Shown in pieces: positions 1 through 8,107 of a stretch of 64,000 bases of DNA. A model generated the notes under the pieces. That model was not told the DNA's origin, made no database searches, and saw only the letters and a list, made by a program, of their open reading frames with translations. The DNA is from Stenotrophomonas bentonitica (GTDB taxonomy: Bacteria > Pseudomonadota > Gammaproteobacteria > Xanthomonadales > Xanthomonadaceae): positions 248,001 through 312,000 of the forward strand of contig NZ_PKQP01000005.1 in the NCBI RefSeq assembly GCF_002887735.1, written 5' to 3'. Numbering within the stretch: the first letter of the stretch is position 1; every line of letters starts with the position of its first letter. The position numbers and the translations under genes are program-made.

Positions 1-1661
1 CCAATGCGCGCGGCTTCGAAGTGCGCGTGGTGCCGCTGCAGTACATCTCGGCCACCGAAATGAAGAAGGTGCTGGAGCCCTACGCGCGCCCGAATGCCAT
101 CGTCAACGTCGACAACGGCCGCAATGTGATCACCCTCGGCGGCACCCGTAGCGAGCTGGAGAACTACCTGCGCACGGTGGAGATCTTCGACGTGGACTGG
201 CTCTCGGGCATGTCCGTGGGCGTGTTCCCGATCCAGTCCGGCAAGGCCGAACAGGTTGCCGCCGATCTGGAGAAAGTGTTCGGCGAGGAGAGCAAGACGC
301 CCAGCGCCGGCATGTTCCGCTTCCTGCCGCTGGAGAATGCCAATGCGGTGCTGGTGATCACCCCGCAGGCGCGCTACCTGGACCAGATCCAGCAGTGGCT
401 GGACCGCATCGATACCGCCGGCGGCAATGCGCGGCTGTTCTCCTATGAACTGCGTTACGTCAAGGCCAAGGACCTGGCCGAACGCCTGGCCGAAGCCTTC
501 GCCAACGAGAATGGCCGCAGTGGCCGTGGCAGCAGTTCGCTGGCGCCGGGCGCCTCGCCGATGGATATCGGCAGCCGCGATGGCAACAACAACACCAACG
601 GCAATTTTTCCAACACCGGCAGCAGCACGGGGAGCAGCCGCGGCGGGCTGGGCGATGGCACGATGAACCTGCCGCAGCGCCAGTCCGGCAACGCCAGCTT
701 CAGCCTGGAAGTGCAGGGCGATACGGTCGGCGTCTCGGCCGTGGAGGAAACCAACACCCTGCTGGTGCGCTCCACCCCGCAGGCCTGGCGTTCGATCCGC
801 GAAGTGATCGAGAAGCTCGACGTGATGCCGATGCAGGTGCACATCGAAGCGCAGGTTGCCGAGGTCGCGCTGACCGGCGACCTCAGCTACGGCGTGAACT
901 GGTTCTTCGAACAGGCCGTGACCACCGGCAAGACCGAGAGTGGCATCGACCTGCCCAGTGCTCTGGGTCGCTCGATCTGGGGCAGCATCTCCGGCACCGT
1001 CGGCGATGGCGGGGTGGGCTGGACCTTCCTCGGCAAGAATGCCGCCGCCGTGGTCAGCGCACTGGACAAGGTCAGCAACCTGCGGCTGCTGCAGACGCCG
1101 TCGCTGTTCGTGCGCAACAACGCCGAAGCCACCCTCAACGTCGGCACCCAGATCCCGATCAACTCGGTCTCGGTCAATACCGGCATCGGCGGCGACAACA
1201 CCTACAGCCAGGTCCAGTACCTGGACACCGGCGTGATCCTCAAGGTGCGCCCGCGCATCACCCGCGATGGCGTGGTGTTTCTGGATATCGTGCAGGAGGT
1301 GAGTTCGGCCGGCGCGATCCCGAGCGGCTGCGACCCGACCCGCACCACCTGCAACCCGCCGATCAATACCCGCAAGATCTCCACCGAAGCGGCCGTGCAG
1401 AGTGGCGACACCATCATGCTTGCCGGGCTGATCACCAACTCCGACGATGATGGCGCCAATGGTGTGCCTGGCCTGAGCAGGATCCCGGTCATCGGGGCGC
1501 TGTTCGGCAGCAAGACGAAGAAGTCCGGGCGTTCCGAAGTGATCGTGCTGCTGACCCCGACCATCGTGCGCAACGCGCAGGAGTCGCGCAACCTGACCGA
1601 CGAGTACAGCAGCCGCTTCCGCGCGATGGAGCCGTTCCCCGAGCACAAGGGCAAGCGCTGA
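1..1661 (+). CDS. gspD: Type II secretion outer-membrane secretin GspD/XpsD (5' truncated by the window)
   Basis: The reading frame is open from the first complete codon (base 3), so the N-terminal part (signal peptide and N0/N1 domains, perhaps 200 residues) lies outside the window. About 552 residues are visible. They hold repeated secretin N domains (up to about residue 270, split by a Ser/Gly/Asn-rich linker around 170-225) and then the C-terminal secretin homology domain, with the characteristic run VPGLSRIPVIGALFGS and the closing EVIVLLTPTIV strand. Known role of the family: a multimeric outer-membrane channel that releases folded exoproteins from the periplasm. The Xanthomonadaceae Xps system places its D gene last in the operon, which fits the unrelated genes that follow. 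XpsD versus a second Gsp paralogue cannot be decided without the upstream genes. Confidence 0.93.
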   Translation, partial: NARGFEVRVVPLQYISATEMKKVLEPYARPNAIVNVDNGRNVITLGGTRSELENYLRTVEIFDVDWLSGMSVGVFPIQSGKAEQVAADLEKVFGEESKTPSAGMFRFLPLENANAVLVITPQARYLDQIQQWLDRIDTAGGNARLFSYELRYVKAKDLAERLAEAFANENGRSGRGSSSLAPGASPMDIGSRDGNNNTNGNFSNTGSSTGSSRGGLGDGTMNLPQRQSGNASFSLEVQGDTVGVSAVEETNTLLVRSTPQAWRSIREVIEKLDVMPMQVHIEAQVAEVALTGDLSYGVNWFFEQAVTTGKTESGIDLPSALGRSIWGSISGTVGDGGVGWTFLGKNAAAVVSALDKVSNLRLLQTPSLFVRNNAEATLNVGTQIPINSVSVNTGIGGDNTYSQVQYLDTGVILKVRPRITRDGVVFLDIVQEVSSAGAIPSGCDPTRTTCNPPINTRKISTEAAVQSGDTIMLAGLITNSDDDGANGVPGLSRIPVIGALFGSKTKKSGRSEVIVLLTPTIVRNAQESRNLTDEYSSRFRAMEPFPEHKGKR

Positions 1662-1732
1662 GTGCTGCCCGGCCCCGGCTGTCACCGCAGGGGCCGATCT
1701 TGCTACGCTGGCCCCGCCCAGGGGAGCCCGCG

Positions 1733-1780
1733 ATGACACAGCGACACGGCGAAGACGGCAGTACGCAGAGGTCCGCATGA
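1733..1780 (+). CDS. Possible 15-codon leader ORF upstream of the glycosyltransferase
   Basis: A strong Shine-Dalgarno sequence (AGGGGAG, 1720-1726) sits at good spacing before ATG 1733. The frame reads MTQRHGEDGSTQRSA and its TGA overlaps the ATG of the next gene as ATGA. The peptide resembles nothing I recognise. It may couple translation to the downstream gene or be chance. The strength of its ribosome site and the exact stop/start overlap are the only support. Confidence 0.3.
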   Translation: MTQRHGEDGSTQRSA

Positions 1781-2643
1781 GCACGGTCGTCCTGCTGCCG
1801 ATCGGGGTCGACGATGCCGCGCTGGACCGTTGCCTGGCTGCCCTGGACGCCGGTACCGCGCCGGGGACCGCCATCTGGCTGGCCGATGATGGCCAGGCCG
1901 GGCCGCGGGCCCAGGCCGTGATCGAGCACTGGCTCACGCACACCCCGCTGCAGGCCGAGTACACCCGCCGTGCCCGCGCCATCGGCGAAGTGGCCCATCT
2001 GGATGAAATGCTGGCTGCCTGCGCCGGGGCCGATGTGGTGGTGCTGGCGCCGGACGCGATTCCGGCACCGGGCTGGCTGCAGCAGCTGCAGGCCTGCCTG
2101 GCCCGCGATGCCTCGATCGGCTCGGCCACGCCGTGGTGCAACGCCGGCGAGACGGCGGCCTGGCCGCGCCTGGGGGAAATCAACCCATTACCGGGTGACC
2201 TGGATCTGGCCCCGTTGGCGCAGGCCTGCGCGGCGATGCCGCCGCTGCATCCGGAGTTGCCGTGTGCCGTGACCCATGCAGTGCTGTTGCGCGGCAATGC
2301 GCGGCGCAGGGCCGGCGGGCTGGACATGCACAGCTATGCCTCGTGGAATGCCGCGCTGATCGACCTGAGCCTGCGCATGGCCGGGCTTGGCTGGCGCAAC
2401 GCGCTGTGCGAGACCGCCTTCGTCGCCCGCGTGGCCGAAGGCGTGACCGGCGAGGGCGACATGGACGCGCTCGCCACGCGCTGGCCCGGTTGGCCGCCGC
2501 GGTTGGCGGGCTTCCTGATGGCCGACCCACTGCAGCAGGCACGCCACGATCTGCAGCAGCATCACCGGCAGGCGATAATGCCCAAGGCGCAGGGCGATCT
2601 GTTCGCGCCGCCTGTCACTGCCGCCCCGGAGCCGCCCGTTTGA
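1777..2643 (+). CDS. Glycosyltransferase family 2-like protein
   Basis: 288 residues. The N-terminal half has the Rossmann-like layout of GT-A glycosyltransferases: an opening strand STVVLLPIGVDD, a segment ADDGQAG where DDxS/T motifs usually occur, and ADVVVLAPDAIPAPGWLQQL, which resembles the nucleotide-sugar DxD region with a substituted motif. Substrate is unknown. The start ATG follows AGAGG at about 6 nt. It overlaps the next glycosyltransferase by 4 nt, so the two are probably co-translated. Their position directly after the secretin gene suggests envelope or exopolysaccharide glycosylation, but that is inference. Catalytic competence is uncertain because a clean DxD is not visible. 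Confidence 0.7.
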   Translation: MSTVVLLPIGVDDAALDRCLAALDAGTAPGTAIWLADDGQAGPRAQAVIEHWLTHTPLQAEYTRRARAIGEVAHLDEMLAACAGADVVVLAPDAIPAPGWLQQLQACLARDASIGSATPWCNAGETAAWPRLGEINPLPGDLDLAPLAQACAAMPPLHPELPCAVTHAVLLRGNARRRAGGLDMHSYASWNAALIDLSLRMAGLGWRNALCETAFVARVAEGVTGEGDMDALATRWPGWPPRLAGFLMADPLQQARHDLQQHHRQAIMPKAQGDLFAPPVTAAPEPPV

Positions 2644-3476
2644 GTCCTGCCATCGCCGCCATCATCGTCAGCTACCAGAGCGCCAGCACGCTGGATGCCT
2701 GCCTGCTGCGCCTGCGCGAGGCGCGCGACATCGCCGAGATCCGCGTGGTCGACAACGATTCCACCGATGGCACCCTGGAGATCGTGCAGCGCCACGCCAG
2801 CGCCGATCCGCGGGTGCGCTTCATTGCCAACCCGGACAACCCCGGATTCGCCGCCGCCAACAACCAGGGCGTGGCCGACAGCCAGGCACCGTGGTTGGCC
2901 TTCATCAATCCGGACCTGATGGTCGGTCCCGATACCCTGGCCCTGTTGCGCGAACGCGGGATGCCGCTGGGCGACTGCCTGCTGGGCGTGGAACAGGTCG
3001 ACGAAGACGGCCGCCCCGACGATGCGGTGCGCCGCCGTGACCCGGATTTCGCCGCGATGCTGCGCAACCCCGGGCAGGGCGGAAAGCTGGCGATCCCGGT
3101 TGACCGCAGCCAGCCGCTGCAGGTCGTGCTGGCCCTGTCCGGCGCCCTGCTGTTGATGCCGCGCGCGCTGTTCGACCGGATCGGCGGCTGGGATGCGGGC
3201 TATCGCCTGCACGCCGAGGATCTGGACCTGTGCCGGCGCGCACGCGAGGCCGGCGCGGTGATCGCGATCGCCAACGACCTGCAGGTCACCCATGTACGCG
3301 GTGTCTCCAGCCGCTCACGGCCGTTCTTCGTGGAATGGCACAAGCACCGGGGGCTGTGGCGCTACTTCCGGAAATTCGAGGCGCCGCAACGCGCCTGGCC
3401 GGTGCGCTGTGCCGTGTGGGGCGCGATCTGGGCGCATGCGCTGGCGCAGGTGCCGCGTCTGCTCCGCCGCCGGTAG
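2640..3476 (+). CDS. Family 2 glycosyltransferase (rhamnosyltransferase-like), TTG start
   Basis: 278 residues starting at TTG 2640, which overlaps the TGA of the preceding gene. Upstream in-frame sequence reads as an out-of-frame translation of that gene, so the TTG start is preferred. GT2 features are clear: AAIIVSYQSAS at the N-terminus, VVDNDSTDGT (nucleotide binding), NPGFAAANNQG, FINPDLMVG (DxD-equivalent) and, near residue 185, LHAEDLDLCRRAREAG with the ED of the acid/base region. This is the arrangement of bacterial rhamnosyltransferase-like GT2 enzymes that decorate cell-surface glycans. The C-terminal basic region suggests peripheral association with the inner membrane. The acceptor is not deducible. 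Confidence 0.85.
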   Translation: MSPAIAAIIVSYQSASTLDACLLRLREARDIAEIRVVDNDSTDGTLEIVQRHASADPRVRFIANPDNPGFAAANNQGVADSQAPWLAFINPDLMVGPDTLALLRERGMPLGDCLLGVEQVDEDGRPDDAVRRRDPDFAAMLRNPGQGGKLAIPVDRSQPLQVVLALSGALLLMPRALFDRIGGWDAGYRLHAEDLDLCRRAREAGAVIAIANDLQVTHVRGVSSRSRPFFVEWHKHRGLWRYFRKFEAPQRAWPVRCAVWGAIWAHALAQVPRLLRRR

Positions 3477-3548
3477 AGGCCCGCGCACTCGCTTCGGCAC
3501 CGGGGCGATACCTGCCGTGAACGCATTCCACGCTGCGGGCACCGGCCG

Positions 3549-3584
3549 TTGGTCGTACCCGGTGGCGGGCGCATAATCCCCAGC
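3549..3584 (+). promoter_or_regulatory. pncB promoter placing the start site at the ATG (leaderless mRNA)
   Basis: TTGGTC (3549-3554), a 17-bp spacer and CATAAT (3572-3577) form a good sigma-70 promoter. The expected transcription start, about 7 nt after the -10, falls on or next to ATG 3585. No Shine-Dalgarno sequence precedes the ATG. Confidence 0.6.
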
Positions 3585-4763
3585 ATGATCATCCAGTCCC
3601 TGCTCGACACCGACCTGTACAAATTCACCATGATGCAGGCGGTGCTGCATCAGTACCCCGGCGCGCAGGTGCAGTACCGGTTCAAGTGCCGGACCCCGGG
3701 CATCGACCTGGCGCAGTTCATCGACCAGATCAACGCCGAGATCGACCACCTGTGCAGCCTGCGATTCAGTGCCGAAGAGCTGGACTACGTGCGCGGCCTG
3801 CGTTTCGTCAAACCGGACTTCGCCGATTTCCTCGGCCTGTTCCACCTGGACCGCAAGTACATCGCGCTGCGCCCCTCGGCCACCGTCCCGGGTGAGATCG
3901 AGCTGGACATCACCGGCCCCTGGCTGCACACCATCCTGTTCGAGGTGCCGCTGCTGGCGATCATCAACGAGGTCTGGTTCCGCAATACCACCGATTCGGA
4001 CTTCAGCGAGGGCGAGCGCCGCCTGCAGGCCAAGACCGCGCTGCTGCGCGATACGCCCGGTTTCGAGCTGTGCCGGATCGCCGATTACGGCAGCCGCCGG
4101 CGCTACTCGCGCGAGTGGCACGGGCGCATGCTGCCGATGCTGCGCGATGCGCTGGGCGCGCAGTTCGTGGGCACCAGCAACGTGCACTTCGCCCGCCTGT
4201 ACGGCATGACCCCGCACGGCACCATGGCCCACGAGTACCTGCAGGCCTTCCAGGCGCTTGGCCCGCGGCTGCGCGATTCGCAGGTGGCGGCGCTGGAATC
4301 GTGGGCACGCGAGTACCGCGGTGACCTGGGCATCGCGCTGTCCGATGTGGTCGGCCTGGAGGCGTTCCTGCGCGACTTCGACATGTATTTCTGCAAGCTG
4401 TTCGATGGCGTCCGGCATGATTCCGGCGACCCCTTCACCTGGGGCGACCGCATGCTGGCGCACTTCCACAGCCGCCGCGTGGACCCGCGCAGCAAGGTGC
4501 TGGTCTTCAGCGACGGGCTGAATATCGAAAAGGTCATGCAGCTGTTCGACTACTTCCGCGGCCGCTGCCAGGTGGCCTTCGGGGTGGGCACCCACCTGAC
4601 CAACGACCTGGGCCCGACCCCGCTCAACATCGTGATCAAGATGGTCCGCTGCAACGGCCAGCCGGTCGCCAAGCTGAGCGATTCGCCCGGCAAGAGCATG
4701 TGCGATGACCCGGGGTATCTGGCCTACCTGCGGCAGGTGTTCGAGCTGCCGGCCGAGGCCTGA
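3585..4763 (+). CDS. pncB: Nicotinate phosphoribosyltransferase
   Basis: 392 residues, full length for the bacterial PncB family. It condenses nicotinate with PRPP (ATP-coupled) to form nicotinate mononucleotide, the salvage entry to NAD. Visible signatures are [17 protein letters not shown] at the N-terminus, YRFKCR, the histidine region [22 protein letters not shown] (the phosphorylated His is expected here) and [15 protein letters not shown] with [12 protein letters not shown] near the C-terminus. An in-frame GTG at 3549 exists but overlaps the promoter -35, so ATG 3585 is chosen. It appears to be a single-gene unit. Confidence 0.96.
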   Translation: MIIQSLLDTDLYKFTMMQAVLHQYPGAQVQYRFKCRTPGIDLAQFIDQINAEIDHLCSLRFSAEELDYVRGLRFVKPDFADFLGLFHLDRKYIALRPSATVPGEIELDITGPWLHTILFEVPLLAIINEVWFRNTTDSDFSEGERRLQAKTALLRDTPGFELCRIADYGSRRRYSREWHGRMLPMLRDALGAQFVGTSNVHFARLYGMTPHGTMAHEYLQAFQALGPRLRDSQVAALESWAREYRGDLGIALSDVVGLEAFLRDFDMYFCKLFDGVRHDSGDPFTWGDRMLAHFHSRRVDPRSKVLVFSDGLNIEKVMQLFDYFRGRCQVAFGVGTHLTNDLGPTPLNIVIKMVRCNGQPVAKLSDSPGKSMCDDPGYLAYLRQVFELPAEA

Positions 4764-5010
4764 CCCCGGCAACGGGTGGCACGCTTGGCCGCCGTCCGGC
4801 TCCGGCGCCGGGGCGGCCCGGTACGCACATCCGTTCAGCGAAGCGGTGGCGGGTGACGCGGCGGGTCAGGAAGCGACGCAGGGCGCTCGCTATGCAGGAA
4901 AGCCAGATGTGCCACAATATTGTGAGGCGTAGTTCACACTTTTGACCGACATCGATGCCGGTAATTGCCCGTATACCGCCTCTGCATCGTGGTTCGTCTA
5001 GGCTTTCCAC
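4764..5010. promoter_or_regulatory. Intergenic region before the cellulose cluster with two overlapping dyads
   Basis: This 247-bp gap precedes bcsD. It holds a perfect 12-bp palindrome, CACAATATTGTG (4913-4924), and immediately beside it the half-sites TGTGA (4921-4925) and TCACA (4934-4938). These match CRP/Clp half-sites but are separated by 8 rather than 6 bp. A TTGACC hexamer lies at 4942 but no well-spaced -10 was found. This is the likely control region of the bcs operon; the regulator is unknown. Confidence 0.4.
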
Positions 5011-5469
5011 ATGAAGTCATCAGCATTGCTCGATTACTACCGGACCCACGCGTGCTCACGCCAGTGGCGCGGCTTCCTGCTGGCGCTCTGCGAAGAGTTC
5101 GACAGTGCGTTGCCCGATGCCGAACTGTCGCGGTTGATGGCGCGTATCGGTGAGCGCTTCGGCCGTGACCATGCGCTGCCGGCGGTCGCCACACTGGATG
5201 AACTGCAGCAGGCGGCCAATGCGGTGTGGTCCTCGACGGAATGGGGGCAGGTCGTGTTCGAGGAAGCCCCCGAACAGGTCCGCATCCACCACGCCGCCTC
5301 GCCGCTGTCAGCCGTCCTCGGCGCCCGGGCCGGGTGGGACACTGGGTTTCTGGAAGGTGTGTACCGCCAGTGGTTCCGGGCCGCCGGGATGATGTCGGTG
5401 CTGGATGTGCGCTATCTGCAGAGTGATCATCCCGATGTAGCTACCTACACGCTGTCGCGTGTGTTCTGA
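5011..5469 (+). CDS. bcsD: Cellulose biosynthesis protein BcsD
   Basis: 152 residues, matching the small octamer-forming BcsD family (about 155 residues in Komagataeibacter). It contains YYRTHACSRQWRGFLLAL near the N-terminus, the central block ATLDELQQAANAVWSSTEWG and a Cys-poor C-terminal half. BcsD is a periplasmic or terminal-complex accessory that organises nascent glucan chains, and marks type I bcs clusters. It is first in the cluster, 24 bp before the bcsP-like gene. No signal peptide is evident, as is usual in the family. Confidence 0.85.
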   Translation: MKSSALLDYYRTHACSRQWRGFLLALCEEFDSALPDAELSRLMARIGERFGRDHALPAVATLDELQQAANAVWSSTEWGQVVFEEAPEQVRIHHAASPLSAVLGARAGWDTGFLEGVYRQWFRAAGMMSVLDVRYLQSDHPDVATYTLSRVF

Positions 5470-5493
5470 CCCTCTCCCCCTTTCGATGGTGCC

Positions 5494-5856
5494 ATGAGCA
5501 AGTTTCAGCAACCTGCCGATGCCGAGAGCCACGACGACGTGGCTGGTCTCTTCAACCGCCTGGGGGCTCGCGATGACACGCGTGCTTACCGGGATTTTTC
5601 CCACAGCCAGTCCCGCGTGAGCACGGTGGCCAAGCCGCGCGATGAGGTGCCGCCGCCGGTTCCGGCCGCGACGAACCTGCCGCCCGCGGTCACTCTCGCG
5701 CCGGTGACCACGCCGGTCCAGGCGACCACCGTGGAGACGCCGGCCACGGCCGCACCGGGGCGCAAGACACCGCTGGAGCAGTTGTTCCAGCGCCTGGCGG
5801 AGGCACGTAGCGCCACGCCGGGGCACAGCCCACTGAGCCGTCTGCGCCAGGGTTGA
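5494..5856 (+). CDS. bcsP: Proline-rich BcsP-like cellulose accessory protein
   Basis: 120 residues in three parts. The N-terminus, DDVAGLFNRLGARDDTRAYRDF, resembles the BcsR/BcsP N-terminal motif. A Pro/Ala/Thr-rich disordered middle spans about residues 48-90. The C-terminus, KTPLEQLFQRLAEA, is the short conserved helix seen in BcsP proteins of type I clusters. Cytosolic BcsP proteins cooperate with BcsD and BcsA in building the synthase array. No bcsQ gene lies between it and bcsA, which differs from many type I clusters. The symbol is by motif and context only. Confidence 0.65.
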   Translation: MSKFQQPADAESHDDVAGLFNRLGARDDTRAYRDFSHSQSRVSTVAKPRDEVPPPVPAATNLPPAVTLAPVTTPVQATTVETPATAAPGRKTPLEQLFQRLAEARSATPGHSPLSRLRQG

Positions 5857-5956
5857 AACGTAGTCGGTGATCGTCCGTCGCGCCCAGCCGGGTGCGGCAA
5901 CGGGATCGGCTGATGCAAGGGGATGCCGCGATCTGCGGCCGTGTTGGGGGAACATC

Positions 5957-8107
5957 ATGAGCAAGTCATCCACCCCGAGAGGGGATGCCATTCTGGCCCG
6001 CCTGGCGCTGCTCGCGCTGGCGGTCGGCGGCGCCGTGCTGCTGGCCTTTGTGGTTACCGTCCCGATGGAGATCGGCCAGCAGTTCCTGTTCTCGGCCGTG
6101 GTGTTCCTGATCGCCCTGTGCCTGCGCAACCGCGAGAACCGGTTGATCCCGCTGGTGCTGATGGGGCTGTCGCTGGTGATGTCCACGCGCTACATGTACT
6201 GGCGCCTGACCGACACCATGGGCATGAGCAGCTTCGTCGACCTTACCCTGGGCCTGGGCCTGGTGGCCGCCGAGGTGTACTCCTTCATCGTGCTGGTGCT
6301 GGGCTACTTCCAGGTGGCATGGCCACTGCACCGCAAGCCGATGCCGCTGCCCGAAGACCAGTCGCTGTGGCCGAGCGTGGACGTATTGATCCCCACCTAT
6401 AACGAGCCGCTTTCGGTGGTGCGTACCACCGTGCTCGCCGCGACCGTGCTGGACTGGCCGGCCGACAAGCTCAACATCTACCTGCTCGATGACGGCCGCC
6501 GCGATGAGTTCCGCGCGTTCTGCGAAGAAGTCGGGGTGCAGTACATCACCCGTACCAACAACAACCACGCCAAGGCCGGCAACATCAATGCGGCGTTGAA
6601 GAAGACCAGTGGCGAGTACGTGGCGATCTTCGACTGCGACCACATGCCGACCCGCTCGTTCCTGCAGATGTCGATGGGCTGGTTCCTGCACGACGAGAAG
6701 ATGGCGGTGGTGCAGACCCCGCACTACTTCTTCTCGGCCGATCCGTTCGAACGCAACCTGGGCAACTTCGGCCGCGTGCCCAACGAAGGCGAGCTGTTCT
6801 ACGGCCTGCTGCAGGACGGCAACGACCAGTGGAATGCGACCTTCTTCTGCGGCTCCTGCGCCGTGATCAAGCGTGCTCCGCTGGAGGAAGTGGGCGGTGT
6901 GGCGATCGAGACGGTGACCGAGGATGCGCATACCGCCATCCGCCTGCACCGTGCCGGCTACCGCAGCGCCTACATCCCGGTGCCGCAGGCGGCCGGCCTG
7001 GCCACCGAGAGCCTGTCGGCGCACGTCGGCCAGCGCATCCGCTGGGCGCGCGGCATGGCGCAGATCCTGCGGGTGGACAACCCGATGTTCGGCAAGGGCC
7101 TGAGCTTCGTGCAGCGGCTGTGCTACACCAACGCGATGCTGCACTTCTTCTATGGCCTGCCACGGATCATCTTCCTGACCGCGCCGCTGGCCTTCCTGTT
7201 CTTCGGCGCCCATGTCATCCACGCCTCGGCGCTGATGATCCTCGCCTACGCGCTGCCGCACATCGTGATGGCCAACCTGACCAACCTGCGTGTGCAGGGC
7301 AAGCATCGCCATCTGCTGTGGAACGAGGTGTACGAGACCACGCTGGCCTGGTACATCCTGCGCCCGACCCTGATGGCGGTGATCAACCCCAAGCTGGGCA
7401 AGTTCAACGTCACCGCCAAGGGCGGCCTGGTCCAGCGCAGCTACTTCGATGCGCAGATCGCCCGCCCGTACCTGTTGCTGCTGCTGTTGAACCTGGCCGG
7501 CGTGATCGCCGGCATCGTGCGGATGGTGATGGCCGAGACCAGCGGCGAGGTCAATACGATCTGGTTGAACCTGGGCTGGACCGTCTACAACATGATCATG
7601 CTTGGCGCGGTCATCGCCACCTCCAGCGAACAGCGCCAGATCCGCCGCGCGCACCGCGTGCCGCTGAACATGCGCGCCGTGCTGCATCTGCCTGATGGCC
7701 AGGCGCTGCCATGCCGCACGCTGAACTTCTCCACCGGTGGCATGGCGATCCGCCTGGACCAGGTGCAGCCGGTACAGCCGGGCACCCGCGTGGAGGTCGA
7801 GCTGGCTCATCGCCAGCGCAGCCAGCGGCTGCCGGCCGAAGTGCGGCATGACCGCGACGACCAGGGCATCAGCATCCAGTTCGGTGAGCTGAGCCTGGAG
7901 CAGGAGCGCTGGCTGGTCACGTCCACCTTCGCCCGTGCCGACATCTGGGTGAAGCTGTGGGGCCGCCACGACCGCGACACCTTCCTGCGTTCCACCACTG
8001 ACGTCCTCAAGGCCAGCATGCGCGGCTTCCACCGCCTGGGCCAGTTCGTTTTCGCGGGCGGCCGCAAGGATGCCCCCACGCCGCCGCGCACCGGAGATTC
8101 CGCATGA
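5957..8107 (+). CDS. bcsA: Cellulose synthase catalytic subunit BcsA with PilZ domain
   Basis: 716 residues from ATG 5957, just after a GGGGG-containing ribosome site; upstream in-frame codons are non-conserved. Order: N-terminal membrane helices (about 10-140); GT2 domain with DD (178-179), DCD (226-228), TED (321-323) and QRIRW (359-363), the D,D,D,QxxRW signature of processive beta-glycosyltransferases; further membrane helices; PilZ domain from about 560 with RRAHR (563-567) and NFSTGG (590-595). All catalytic and c-di-GMP-binding residues are present. It polymerises UDP-glucose into beta-1,4-glucan and translocates the chain across the inner membrane. It overlaps bcsB by 4 nt (ATGA). Confidence 0.97.
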   Translation: MSKSSTPRGDAILARLALLALAVGGAVLLAFVVTVPMEIGQQFLFSAVVFLIALCLRNRENRLIPLVLMGLSLVMSTRYMYWRLTDTMGMSSFVDLTLGLGLVAAEVYSFIVLVLGYFQVAWPLHRKPMPLPEDQSLWPSVDVLIPTYNEPLSVVRTTVLAATVLDWPADKLNIYLLDDGRRDEFRAFCEEVGVQYITRTNNNHAKAGNINAALKKTSGEYVAIFDCDHMPTRSFLQMSMGWFLHDEKMAVVQTPHYFFSADPFERNLGNFGRVPNEGELFYGLLQDGNDQWNATFFCGSCAVIKRAPLEEVGGVAIETVTEDAHTAIRLHRAGYRSAYIPVPQAAGLATESLSAHVGQRIRWARGMAQILRVDNPMFGKGLSFVQRLCYTNAMLHFFYGLPRIIFLTAPLAFLFFGAHVIHASALMILAYALPHIVMANLTNLRVQGKHRHLLWNEVYETTLAWYILRPTLMAVINPKLGKFNVTAKGGLVQRSYFDAQIARPYLLLLLLNLAGVIAGIVRMVMAETSGEVNTIWLNLGWTVYNMIMLGAVIATSSEQRQIRRAHRVPLNMRAVLHLPDGQALPCRTLNFSTGGMAIRLDQVQPVQPGTRVEVELAHRQRSQRLPAEVRHDRDDQGISIQFGELSLEQERWLVTSTFARADIWVKLWGRHDRDTFLRSTTDVLKASMRGFHRLGQFVFAGGRKDAPTPPRTGDSA

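Noticed and set aside
4913..4924. CACAATATTGTG as an NrdR box
   Set aside because: NrdR boxes are longer (CAC-N8-GTG core); this palindrome is two bases short and is not near ribonucleotide reductase genes.
5966..8032. 688-codon minus-strand open frame opposite bcsA
   Set aside because: His/Gln/Val-rich shadow. All catalytic motifs lie in the plus-strand BcsA.
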